Assembly (NCBI GenBank): GCA_031276865.1
Contig: JAISMF010000063.1
Coordinates: 1 to 64,000, forward strand
Direction of reading: 5' to 3'
Source: Deltaproteobacteria bacterium
Lineage (GTDB): Bacteria > Desulfobacterota > Desulfarculia > Adiutricales > Adiutricaceae
Length of the DNA: 64,000 bases
Made by a program: the position numbers and the translations under genes. How positions within the stretch are numbered: the stretch's first letter is position 1; each line of letters opens with the position of its first letter. Below are positions 25,826 to 34,625 of this stretch, in pieces. The notes beneath the pieces are model-generated. The model was not told where the DNA came from and did not search any database. It worked only from the letters and a program-made list of their open reading frames with translations.

Positions 25826-26555
25826 GGGGGGAAGCCTCCGGGTAGGCGGGTGTTTTTCCGCGCCGGAGGCGTTTTTCCGCGAAAAGACCTTCGGGGGCCT
25901 TCACGCGGCGGGGATTACGCCCTCGACGCCGTTCATGAGCGTTTTTAGCACAACGCGCGCCGTATATTGGGCTAATCCGCCGAAGAAACGCTATTCCCGC
26001 AAGCGCGCGCGATGAGGGAAAATTCCGGCCTTTCTCTAAGGAGTTATTTTACGGGGCCGGAGCGATTCGCGGCGGCGCTTTTTAGGAATAATTCCACTAT
26101 TTAGGTTTCATCCTAAACGCCCGCCGACCATCCTGAAACGGTTGAAATTGACTTGAGAACCGCCCATAAACGCGACGCCGCCTTTTTTAGGATTTACGAT
26201 TTCTCGGGCGAGATTCTGGCGGCGCGCGCCCTTTTGTGAAAATCGCCATGTTCCAAGCGGGGTTCGGCGCCAAGACGCGCCGCCTGGCCGACATGATCAT
26301 CGTTGAGCTTGCGCGTGACGAGTTCAACGCCCGAGTTCAACGCCTTGGTATCGGGGAGCACCATCGCCGACCCAGGTCCTTTAGCTTGAGGATCGGTCCG
26401 CCGGGCGACCGGTCGCGCGTTGTCGCCCGCTCGAGTTCGATCCGAATGGAGGCGTGAAAACATCCGCAAGCGTTATCGCCACGCTTCCGCCGTCCCGGAC
26501 TCGTAATCGTATTTCAGGACGAAACAGTCGCCTCGCCTAAATAGCTATTCACCGG
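25826..26555. other. Left part of the insertion in the liv operon; no recognisable gene
   Basis: This begins the roughly 4.2-kb stretch between livM and livG. Short open frames on both strands (for example 26194-26469) have no recognisable motifs. The composition is mixed and lower in GC than livM. It looks like decayed coding DNA. Confidence 0.45.
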
Positions 26556-27230
26556 ATGGGACTTACGGCTGGGAAGCCGGCCGAATTTGATTTCTCGCTC
26601 ATCGCTTTACATCCGAAACGGATCTTTTTGGTGGAAACCGACCGAAAGGAGTCGCTGGCGCGCCTGGGCGGAGACTTCTGGGACGCTTCCGACGCTTCCG
26701 AACGCCTCGTCACCGTGATGGACGTCGTAAGGGCGTACGGGTTCATTATGAATTCCAGATATGACTTCGGTTTGTACGAGGAGTGCTTGGAGCTCGCCGA
26801 CGTCAGGGTTTCGACGACCCCGGAGCTCCGGAAGTCGCGCGCCGATACAATCATCCTCATCGCCAAAGAATATTTGACCAGGAAACAAGTGGAGAAACCG
26901 CGTATGACTTGACGCTACGAAATTTTTTACGATAAAGCCCTCGAGCTTGGCGAGAAGAAGGGCGAGAAGAAGGGGTTGGAGAAATCCGCCCCGGCTCTCT
27001 TGGAGGATGGGACGCCCGTCAAACGGATCAAGGATCTTTTGCGGCCGCCCGAAAAGCGGCTCCGCGGGCTGAAGGCTCAGGCGTTGTCCGGGGGGCTAAC
27101 GCTCCCTCGGCATCCTGACGCCTTTTCGGCTTCCAACGGCTTGGAGGCGGCCGCCTCTTTCGGGGGAGGCGGGGCTCTGTTTTCACGCGTCCGGGCCGGC
27201 TCGGCCTCGACCGGGTTCGGTGGTTTTTAA
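26556..27230 (+). pseudogene. Rpn-family nuclease remnant with an internal TGA
   Basis: The frame reads ELADVRVSTTPELRKSRADT, then LIAKEYLTRKQVEKPRMT, then TGA at 26910-26912. It continues in the same frame as RYEIFYDKALELGEKKGEKKG, then DGTPVKRIKDLLRPPEKRLRGLK. The charged EKKGEKKG repeat followed by a short helix-turn-helix-like tail is the usual C-terminus of Rpn recombination-promoting nucleases. The N-terminal catalytic half is not recognisable here. A second copy of the tail occurs at 29472-29585. The gene is broken and lies inside the insertion between livM and livG. Confidence 0.5.
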
Positions 27231-27454
27231 AGTTTTTCCCCGAAGTTGAACGCTCTGTTAAAGCTTTAACCACGGTATTGTTTAATTTACCGTACATACC
27301 GTATTTTAAGATCCGGTTTCCATTAAACTTGGCGGGAGCGTGATAACGCCGTCATCATCGCCGTGGCCGACAAGCTCCCCAAAAACGTCCTGGAAGAAGA
27401 TCCCAAGCCGCGAACGCGATACGACCAGGCGATAACAAGAATGGGAGGGGAATA

Positions 27455-28492
27455 ATGGCTAGAGCGGATTTACTAATTCACCTCGTCTAATACGGCCTGC
27501 GAGGCGACAACGGTGGCTTCAGAAAGGTTATTGAGGCGATTATCGCCGAAGAGCGAGTTAAGCGGCATGAAGCGCTGGCCAAGAAACTCGAGGAGTTACT
27601 AAACGCCACACCGGTCGAACGCCCCGTTATCAAGGGCGGCGGCTCGATACTGGACCAAAGCGTGGGCAACCTGTTTCGCGAGGTTACGCCCCAGCGAAAG
27701 CTTTCCGATCTCATCCTCACGGATGACGCGCGGCAGATTTGTCAGAGCCTGATTGAGGAGCGGCGCCGGACCGATCTGCTCAGGTCATACAACCTGGAAC
27801 CCAGAAACCGCGCTCTTTTGATCGGACCGCCGGGCAATGGCAAGACATCCTTGGCCGAAGCCATTGCGGATGCTCTGGAGGTTCCACTTCTTGTAGTTGC
27901 CTATGAGGGTATCGTCGGCGCCTACCTAGGCGAGACAGCCGTCCGCCTTAAGAAATTGTTTGAGCACGCTTCCACCCGAAAATGCGTCCTCTTTTTCGAC
28001 GAGTTTGAAACCCTCGGCAAAGAACGCGGCGATCCGCACGAGACAGGCGAGATCAAGCGCGTAGTGAGTTCGCTACTGATGCGAATTGACAACCTGCCGA
28101 GCCATGTCATGGTCATCGGGGCGACCAATCACGCCGAACTGCTGGACCGCGCGGTATGGCGACGCTTCCAGGTTCGCATGACCTTACCCGGTCCAAGCGG
28201 GGCTAGCCTGACAGAGTGGTTCGAAAAGTTCGAACGCCGGATCAAGATCCCGTTGGGATACGCTCCCGACGCTTTGGCTGAACTTTTCCAAGGATCGAAT
28301 TTCGCGGAAGTCGAAGAGTTTGGAGCGACCGTGTTCAGAAAGTATGCGCTCGAACAAGCGAACGCCAATATGAAGGATATCGTATCCAAAACCCTCCGGA
28401 GCTGGTCCGCCCGAACAGTCACCGTAGCGCGGCGGAACCAATCGGAGGAGAAGGAAGCCGAAACGCCCGCCACTTCATTTTCCAACGCCTGA
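27455..28492 (+). pseudogene. IetA-like AAA+ ATPase gene with an early nonsense codon
   Basis: Translation from ATG 27455, which is preceded by a strong GGGAGGGG site, reads MARADLLIHLV then TAA (27488-27490), then continues without a break to 28492. The downstream part is a complete AAA+ domain: LLIGPPGNGKTSLAEAIADAL (Walker A), CVLFFDEFETLGKERGD (Walker B), HVMVIGATNHAELLDRAVWRRF (sensor 1 and arginine finger region). The opening ('MARADLLIHLV.YGLRGD') and the partner gene identify it as the ATPase of the ATPase/subtilisin pair known as IetA-IetS. That pair is described as a plasmid-stabilising toxin-antitoxin and also listed among antiphage candidates. The lost codon was probably CAA. A shortened protein could start at GTG 27662. 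Confidence 0.75.
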
Positions 28493-29094
28493 GGTCGCTT
28501 CCAACGAAAGCCATCCACGCCATCGTCGAAAATCCGCATACGGAACTGGTGAAACGCGGGGGTTATCATGTTTTTCCGACCTGTCGGCCGGATACTTGCT
28601 GGCGATGGCCCGCTTGAAGACGAGGCGGTCCATTACGATTTTAAAGAACCTTCGCCGCCTGATGGAGAGTCGATAATAGCGGTCCTGGATGGGCTCCCGT
28701 TGGCGAATCATCGACTTATGAATGGAAGAGTAATATTTTACGACTCTTACGATGTGGAAAAAGTCGCAACGCCATTAAGCGCGCGTGGCGCGGCGATGGG
28801 GTCTCCGAGAGCGCCAGGCGACATAGATGATAAACTACGAACATTACGGCGGCCAGCGTATGCGCGAACGATTACGCGGCCGATTCCAAATGATTTTCGA
28901 AAACCTCGCCTCGAACGCGTTCCGGATGACGTTTTGCGGATCTCGTGTGGCGATCCGTGAAAACGCTGTTTGAAGGCGATGGCTCGGAAGGACCGGTCGC
29001 CCGGTCGCCGCTTCCGTAAGGGCGAGCGATTTATCAATTGGCGATCCACCTGGGACGGTTCACGTATTCCATTTACACCCGCGGTTCGAATTAA
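28470..29094 (+). pseudogene. IetS-like subtilisin (S8) protease remnant
   Basis: Overlapping the end of the ATPase gene in another frame is PPLHFPTPEVAS, the typical start of the S8 partner. After a deletion and frame change, 28658 onward encodes PPDGESIIAVLDGLPLANH, with the catalytic-Asp motif VLDG. This is followed by LMNGRVIFYDSYD and by RGAAMGSPRAPGDIDD, where the family has 'HGTAMASLI.HGDLD', so the catalytic His is lost. Next come RRPAYARTITRPIPNDFRKP and RLERVPDDVL. A further frame shift gives DLVWRSVKTLFEGDGSEG before a stop at 29092-29094. The serine-containing half is absent. The protease, presumed toxin of the pair, is certainly dead. Confidence 0.75.
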
Positions 29095-29471
29095 GAATGC
29101 GGCGGATCAAGGTTGAGATTAATTATCGGATGTTGTCCCTTTGGTCGCGCGACGCCGTTCGTAACGGCGAGCGCGGGCTCATTGAAGAACAGATTTTGCG
29201 GGGGGGGGGGAGGAATGCCGTGTCCCGCCTAGCCGGGACATCACGGAGCGCGTCCGCTCCGCCTCGCGGCCGTTTTGTTCCGGACCGCGGGCGGAGATTG
29301 AGGCCGCCGCGTAACCCGACACGCCCGCGGCGGGCATGGTTGGGGGGGATGCTCGAAGATTTCGCCTCCCGCCGCCCGGATTGGACGCGCGCCTTGTCCC
29401 TGGCCGTCTCCGGCGACCGCGCGCCGCCCGCTGGCCGACGCGGTCGGCCTTGGGAAGGCCGTGGAGGACGC

Positions 29472-29585
29472 CTGGAGACGGCCGTCTGGGGGCTCTTGAA
29501 GGAGGGGGCGCCCGTCAAGGGGATTGAGACGCTCCCGAAGGCGCCCGAAAAGATTTTGCGCGGGCTGAAGGCTCTCCCGGGGGGC
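29472..29585 (+). pseudogene. Second Rpn C-terminal tail remnant
   Basis: The frame encodes LETAVWGLLKEGAPVKGIE, then TLPKAPEKILRGLKALPGG, parallel to DGTPVKRIKDLLRPPEKRLRGLK in the copy at about 27000. The surrounding sequence (29095-29990) has no other recognisable coding content and contains a run of 11 G at about 29201. The two tails bracket the IetAS remnant. Confidence 0.45.
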
Positions 29586-30033
29586 GGCCGATTCTGCGGC
29601 GTCCCGCCGCCCTGGGTTTTTCCCGGCCCCGTGGCGGCCCCCTCCGGCGGAAGGCCCTTCGGGGAGGCTTCAAGCCGTTTCCCGCCTTCCCTCTCCGCCC
29701 CTGGGTGGGAAACGAGGGCGCCCCGCCCCGGCGTTCCCCGGCGACCGGGGCCGAAGCGTTCCGACTTTAGAGGATCTCCGGGCGGATTCAAAGACTTGGG
29801 TTGGGGGTTCCATCGCGCCCCGCTCTTAAGATCTTGCGGTCGAAGAGCGAAAGAAGCTATATTGAAGCGGGCGTTTTATTGAATCGGGAGTTTTTCGGCT
29901 TTTTCCCTCTCTGGGAACCGCGACCGTAAAGCGCGGCCGGGGGGATTCGGTCCTGAAACCAGCGCGATATTTCGTGGTTTTATCAAGTTTTTTTTTGCGG
30001 ATGGTTCTTTTCCGGCCGGGGTTTTTTTTCGCG
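29586..30033. other. Right end of the insertion and region upstream of livG
   Basis: No gene is supportable. The sequence is GC-rich to about 29800 and then more mixed. No clear promoter for livG was found, although livG must now be expressed from within or beyond the insertion. Confidence 0.4.
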
Positions 30034-30813
30034 ATGCTTCTTCTTCAGCTAAACAACGTGACCAAGACCTTCGGCGGGCTGGTGGCCGTGGCCGGCTTCA
30101 GCGCCGGGGTGGAGCGGGGCGAGGTGGCGGGCCTAATCGGCCCCAACGGAGCCGGCAAGACCACGGTCTTCAACCTCATAACGGGTTCGGTGAGGCCGGA
30201 CGCGGGCTTCGTTTTCTTCTCCGGGCGCTCGCTATCGCGGCTGCGCCCCAACCGCATAGTCTCCTTGGGGATCGCCAGGACCTTTCAGACCATCAGGCTT
30301 TTTCCCCACATGTCGGTTTTGGAGAACGTCCTCTCCGGCTGCCACTGCCGCATGACCCAGGGCCTGGCCTCGGCCTTTCTGCGTCTTCCCGCCCAGAGGG
30401 CGGAGGAGAGGCTGGTCTTGAAAAGGGCCATGGAGGAGCTGGACTTCGTGGGACTGGCTCGGAAGTGGAACCTTCCCGCCGGAGGGCTCTCCTACGGGGA
30501 GCAGCGGCGCCTCGAGATAGCCCGGGCCCTCGCGACCGAGCCCAAGCTCGTCATCTTGGACGAGCCCGCCGGAGGCATGAACGAGCAGGAGACGGAAAGC
30601 CTCACCGGGCTTATATCTTTAATCCGCGGCCGGGGCGTGACCATCATGCTCATAGAGCACGACATGGGCTTCGTGATGCGGGTTTGCGACAAGCTCTTCG
30701 TCATGGAGAACGGGGTGAAGATAGCCGAGGGCCCTCCGGACGAGATCCGGAGGGATCCCCGGGTGATAGAGGCGTATCTGGGCCCGGACGAGGAAGGCGA
30801 TGCTCGAGCTTAG
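30034..30813 (+). CDS. livG: Branched-chain amino-acid ABC transporter ATPase LivG
   Basis: A 259-residue ABC ATPase: LLQLNNVTKTFGGLVAVAGF, Walker A GLIGPNGAGKTTVFNLITG, ARTFQTIRLFPHMSVLENVL (Q-loop region), signature LSYGEQRRLEIARALA, Walker B LVILDEPAGGMNEQE, and switch His in IEHDMGFVM. The long insert after the Q-loop and the AGGMN segment are typical of LivG. ATG 30034 (MLLLQLNN) was chosen; upstream in-frame starts would add a hydrophobic, non-homologous extension. It overlaps livF by 14 bases. It is separated from livM by the decayed insertion. Confidence 0.93.
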   Translation: MLLLQLNNVTKTFGGLVAVAGFSAGVERGEVAGLIGPNGAGKTTVFNLITGSVRPDAGFVFFSGRSLSRLRPNRIVSLGIARTFQTIRLFPHMSVLENVLSGCHCRMTQGLASAFLRLPAQRAEERLVLKRAMEELDFVGLARKWNLPAGGLSYGEQRRLEIARALATEPKLVILDEPAGGMNEQETESLTGLISLIRGRGVTIMLIEHDMGFVMRVCDKLFVMENGVKIAEGPPDEIRRDPRVIEAYLGPDEEGDARA

Positions 30814-31501
30814 GAACCTGGTGGTGAGCTACGGGGGCATCAAGGCCCTCCACGGGGTCTCCCTCAAGGTGGAGGAGGGGGAGCTGGTGACCATCCTCGG
30901 CGCCAACGGCGCCGGCAAGTCCACCACCTTGATGGCGGTGAGCGGGCTCGTGCCCCTTTCCGGCGGGGAGATTTATTTCAAGGGCGAAAGGCTGGACAGG
31001 CTCAAATCCCACGAGGTGGTGAAGCGGGGGATCACCCAGGCCCCGGAGGGGAGGAGGGTCTTCGGGCCCATGAGCGTGGAGGAGAATCTGCGGCTGGGGG
31101 CCTTCACCCGCAAGACCTTTCCCCGGGCGGCCTTGAAGAGGGTCTACGAGCTCTTCCCCCGCCTGGAGGAGCGGAAGGATCAGATGGCGGGCACCCTCTC
31201 CGGAGGCGAGCAGCAGATGCTGGCCATAGGGAGGGCCCTCATGGCGGAACCCAGGCTGCTCCTTTTAGACGAGCCCAGTCTGGGGCTGGCCCCCCTGCTG
31301 GTTAAATCCATCTTCAAGACCATAAGGGAGATAAACCTCTCCGGCGTAACGGTCATTCTGGTGGAGCAGAACGCCCGGGCGGCTTTGCGGCTCGCAGGCC
31401 GGGGCTACGTCCTGGACGTGGGGCGCCTGGTTTTGGAGGACACCAGCGCCAATCTCCTGGACAACCCCCAGGTGAAGGACGCCTATCTGGGATCCTCTTA
31501 G
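30800..31501 (+). CDS. livF: Branched-chain amino-acid ABC transporter ATPase LivF
   Basis: A 233-residue ABC ATPase: MLELRNLVVSYGGIKALHGV, Walker A ILGANGAGKSTTLMAVSG, ITQAPEGRRVFGPMSVEENL, signature LSGGEQQMLAIGRALM, Walker B LLLLDEPSLGLAPLLV, and His-loop replaced by Gln in LVEQNARAALRLA as is usual in LivF. It forms the heterodimer with LivG that powers LivHM. It starts within the 3' end of livG, so translation is coupled. Confidence 0.95.
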   Translation: MLELRNLVVSYGGIKALHGVSLKVEEGELVTILGANGAGKSTTLMAVSGLVPLSGGEIYFKGERLDRLKSHEVVKRGITQAPEGRRVFGPMSVEENLRLGAFTRKTFPRAALKRVYELFPRLEERKDQMAGTLSGGEQQMLAIGRALMAEPRLLLLDEPSLGLAPLLVKSIFKTIREINLSGVTVILVEQNARAALRLAGRGYVLDVGRLVLEDTSANLLDNPQVKDAYLGSS

Positions 31502-31540
31502 CGCCTGGCCGCCGCGGCTCGGGACGCCCGCAGACTTAAG

Positions 31541-31578
31541 CGCCTCCGCGCCTTTCCCGGCGGGTTTTTACGGAGGCG
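31541..31578. terminator. Hairpin between livF and the convergent SUMF1 gene
   Basis: An 8-bp stem (31541-31548 with 31571-31578) encloses a smaller GC hairpin and a T5 run. It sits between the two convergent stop codons and could serve both strands weakly. Confidence 0.4.
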
Positions 31579-31588
31579 AGCCGCCCTT

Positions 31589-32524
31589 CTACTTGGTGAT
31601 GTAATCCAGGTAATCCCGATCCGAGGGAATCCCGTTGTGTTCCTGGTCCGCGGATCCGGAGGAGGGGTCCTTCGCGGAATCGTCCGGGTTCCGGTCGGGG
31701 GGATGCGAACCCGGCGCGCCGCAGACGAGGGAATCGTCCTTAGGCTCCGCCGAGAAGGCCGCCCTGAATCCGATGTTGTGGTCCCTTTCGCCCCGCTTCA
31801 GGAAGTACCTGTACGAGGAGCGGGTGCGGGAGGGGGAGTTGTACCAGGCGCCTCCCCTGACGACTCGGGAGCCGCCCCGGGACGTCAAGAGGGAGGGCCC
31901 CCGGGGATCCGTCTTTGGGCTTTTCCTGTAATAACCGCCGTTATAGTAGTCGGACACTATCTCCTTCACGTTTCCGTGCACGTCGTAAAGGCCCCAGGGA
32001 TTGGGTTTCAGGGTTCCGGTCTCATGGGTTTCATCCGCGTTATCGGAAACCCAGTCGTATTCGGTAAGGAGATCGGGGTCGTCTCCGAAATGCCAGACGG
32101 TGTCGGTTCCGGCCCTCGCGGCGTACTCCCATTCCGCCTCGGTGGGAAGACGGTAGCGCCGGGTGTTTTCATTTTTATTCAGAACGTCCAAAAATTCGAT
32201 CACCTCTTCGAAGGCGACGTTTTCCACCGGGAAGTCTGCTCCCTGGTTTTCGCTCGGATTATCCCCCATAAGCTTTTCCCACTGGGCCTGGGTGACCTCC
32301 CTCGCGCCGATGAAGAAGTCCTGGGTGAGCGTGACTTCGTGCCTGGGCTCCTCGTCGGATTCGGTGGCCTCGGAGCGGGAAGGATCGTTTCCCATCATGA
32401 AACTTCCGGCTTTAATCCGCAGGAACTCCATGCCGAGGGAGTTCACGCAGACTTCCGCGGATAGCGGAAGGGCGGAAACAAGGGCGGTTAAAAGGACTGC
32501 GCTTAAGAATACGGAGGCTCTCAC
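31589..32524 (-). CDS. Exported SUMF1-domain protein (second copy)
   Basis: The 311-residue protein has a signal peptide (MRASVFLSAVLLTALVSALP, then LSAEV) and a SUMF1 fold: CVNSLGMEFLRIKAGSFMMG, REVTQAQWEKLMGDNPSENQ, YRLPTEAEWEYAARAGTDT, NPWGLYDVHGNVKEIVSDYY and RVVRGGAWYNSPSRTRSSYR. The FGE active-site cysteines are absent (GGAWYNS), so it is not a formylglycine-generating enzyme. Such proteins are often annotated only by fold. The C-terminal 60 residues are polar and Ser/Asp/Pro-rich. It is close to the third copy at 36250-37302 and diverged from the first at 18350-19135. Confidence 0.82.
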   Translation of the reverse strand: MRASVFLSAVLLTALVSALPLSAEVCVNSLGMEFLRIKAGSFMMGNDPSRSEATESDEEPRHEVTLTQDFFIGAREVTQAQWEKLMGDNPSENQGADFPVENVAFEEVIEFLDVLNKNENTRRYRLPTEAEWEYAARAGTDTVWHFGDDPDLLTEYDWVSDNADETHETGTLKPNPWGLYDVHGNVKEIVSDYYNGGYYRKSPKTDPRGPSLLTSRGGSRVVRGGAWYNSPSRTRSSYRYFLKRGERDHNIGFRAAFSAEPKDDSLVCGAPGSHPPDRNPDDSAKDPSSGSADQEHNGIPSDRDYLDYITK

Positions 32525-34230
32525 GTGTCTTCTCCGGAAAAATGAAAGCGGGCGGACACCCGCCCCGTTGTCGGCCCGGCGGGAAGAATTAGAACCCCGG
32601 GCGCGTTTTCGACGATAATTGAGGTTGATTTCCGCCGCGGCGCCGCCGGACGGAAAGGAAAGAGCGGGCGGGGCGGGATTACGGACGCCGGGGCGACCGG
32701 CGTCCAGCGCCCGATCCAGGGAGCTAGGGTAGCATTTTTTAAGGGAATTATCGACCCTCCTTCCAAGCGTTCGGGGGCGTCGCGGCCCGGAGGTTTTTTC
32801 CGCCGCTTTTAAAAAAGAACGGCCGCTCTCCCGCTGGAATTTTCCCAGGCGGGGGCGCTTTCCTTAGGGGGCGCTTCCCCGATTTCGCTCGGAAAGGATG
32901 CCGGGAAGGCGGCCGTGGTTGAGGCTTTGATAATCGCGGCTAAATATTTAAAAATATAAAAATTATATAATCAATTAATAGTTTAAGCATGTAATATAAT
33001 AACTATTGATGAATTTATCAACCGTCTTGAAAGGAAAAGCGGAACTCGTCCTTGGGATATAACGCCTTTATGGAAGGCTAAGATTTATCCGGGAAGAGAT
33101 TTTTTTTTCAGAGGAACCAGCGGTGAAAAAGCGCCCGGCGGGAGAGCCATCGCTTAGGCGTTTCGCGCGGCTTTTACTAAGTCGTCTTATAAAAAAATCA
33201 GGCTACGGATAACGGCGTTCCCCGCTCTCCAGATCCTCCGTTTCCTCTTTTTTAAAAGGGGAAAAAAGAATCGCCGTTGATTTTTAATAAGGTCGACTAA
33301 ACGCGGAAGGATATTTTTTTAGATAAGCGTGGTCTGATTTCTTGTTTACGGAAAAATTTGGCGCGGGAGGGCGTCCTGCCTCGTTTACAGGGTGTCTTGA
33401 ATTTATAACGAACGTGTTTACTTATAATAACGATGCTGACAGTATTAAGCGACTCAAGAGGAGACGTCATGGGCCGCGACGCGACGGTGATTACCGTCAA
33501 AACGAGGGCCGGAGAGTCAAAGCGGAAGCGACACGCGGCGGCAAGTTCAGGGGTTTCACGGACGAAAACACGGGGAGGCTTAATTTCGAGCTTCAATACG
33601 ATGGCGCGTACGGCGTCGCCGCTAAAAGGATGTTCGATTCGGCCTCGGGAGAGATCAAAGCCGGCGCGGAAGCGCTTCTTCGTTTAAGATAGCCCTGATT
33701 ACACAAAGCCCGTTATTTCTCCCGAACCGGAAAGTCGCGGCCCGGCCGGATAAAACCAGGCTAATGGAATTTTGACGATTCAGGGCTTAAGCGCGATCGG
33801 TGGACCCCTAAATCTTTGACTTTCCCGGCTTCGCGCGCGGCCGGCGTCTCCGGGAGGTGGCGCATCGGGGTTACGCGAATACCGCCCTAAACGTGTTATA
33901 ATCCTTCCTGGAGGCCCTTAAAGTCGAGCCGGAGGGGGGTGTATTAAAAATGACGTTTCCTTGGCGCGGCCGGCGAAAGGCGAGATCCGGAGCGGGTCCA
34001 CCAGGAGGAAGAGGCCTGAGGCGGAGATTTCCCTGAAAAAAGGTTTTGACGGGCGTCGGAGCCTAATTCAATGCCATTAAGCCGCCGCGAGCTTATCCTT
34101 AAGAGAGGGTTGTCGCTTGGCGTTTACGGACTAGCCAACGATTTATCCGCATCCGTCAGGATCGGGAAGGGGACGCTGCTAACGGCGCTCCTTTTCCCGC
34201 TCATGGGAATAGGAATTATCGGCGCCTTTT
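32525..34230. other. Long gene-free stretch (1.7 kb)
   Basis: No supportable gene was seen. A strongly AT-rich segment lies at about 32935-33020. The open frames near 33342-33692 and 34071-34289 have no recognisable motif. Composition shifts several times, consistent with a mosaic of eroded inserts next to the broken ATPase-nuclease gene. Confidence 0.45.
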
Positions 34231-34625
34231 TCAGCAACCGAGAATATGCGCGGTATTTCCGTTTTCCGGAAAGAGCGTCTCCCATGTGATTTTTTCTTCC
34301 CGGGGCTTGTCTATTTCCATGTCGAAAACTATCAGCCATCCTTCTTTAACCGATACGGATTCCATATAGGCGTTAAACCGGTCTACGACGTCCCTGCGGC
34401 TTTTTTTTTGTTATCTTTGAGTTTCAGTTCTATCACATATTTATTAGAATTGTATTCCACCACGATGTCGGCGTAGTCTCGTCCGCGAACGTATTCCAAA
34501 ATGATGGTGGTCCCGTCTTTTACAACTCTCTGAAGGAACGCCGAAAGCAAAACATGTTGCGTGAATTCTTTACAACTAGCATCGTTTTCATATCTATACG
34601 CTGTTTTGGCCCAAAATTTTAGAAA
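34231..34625 (-). pseudogene. PD-(D/E)XK nuclease domain cut off from the upstream ATPase gene
   Basis: Directly after the ATPase stop, the same frame continues as FLKFWAKTAYRYENDASCKE, HVLLSAFLQRVVKDGTTII and YVRGRDYADIVVEYNSNKY, then VIELKLKD, before reaching nine A residues (complement of 34401-34409). Homology then resumes in another frame as DRFNAYMESVSVKEGWLIVF, then DMEIDKPREEKITWE, ending with TGA at 34231-34233. ADIVVEY...VIELKLK is the D-x(n)-ExK nuclease motif normally fused behind this ATPase. Thus one stop codon and one homopolymer slip separate it from its ATPase. Confidence 0.75.
34401..34409. repeat. A9/T9 homopolymer at the frameshift point
   Basis: Nine T on the plus strand, nine A in the coding strand, exactly where the nuclease-domain homology changes frame. 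Such tracts slip readily during replication or transcription. Confidence 0.85.

Noticed and set aside
29081-29095. tRNA T-loop-like ggttcgaatt
   Set aside because: No acceptor, D-arm or anticodon stem can be paired around it, and the region encodes the S8 protease remnant. No other tRNA-like cloverleaf was noticed.
34071-34289. Plus-strand 72-codon open frame with a hydrophobic segment
   Set aside because: It overlaps the nuclease-domain remnant on the other strand, which has clear family sequence. The hydrophobic stretch is not enough to support a gene.
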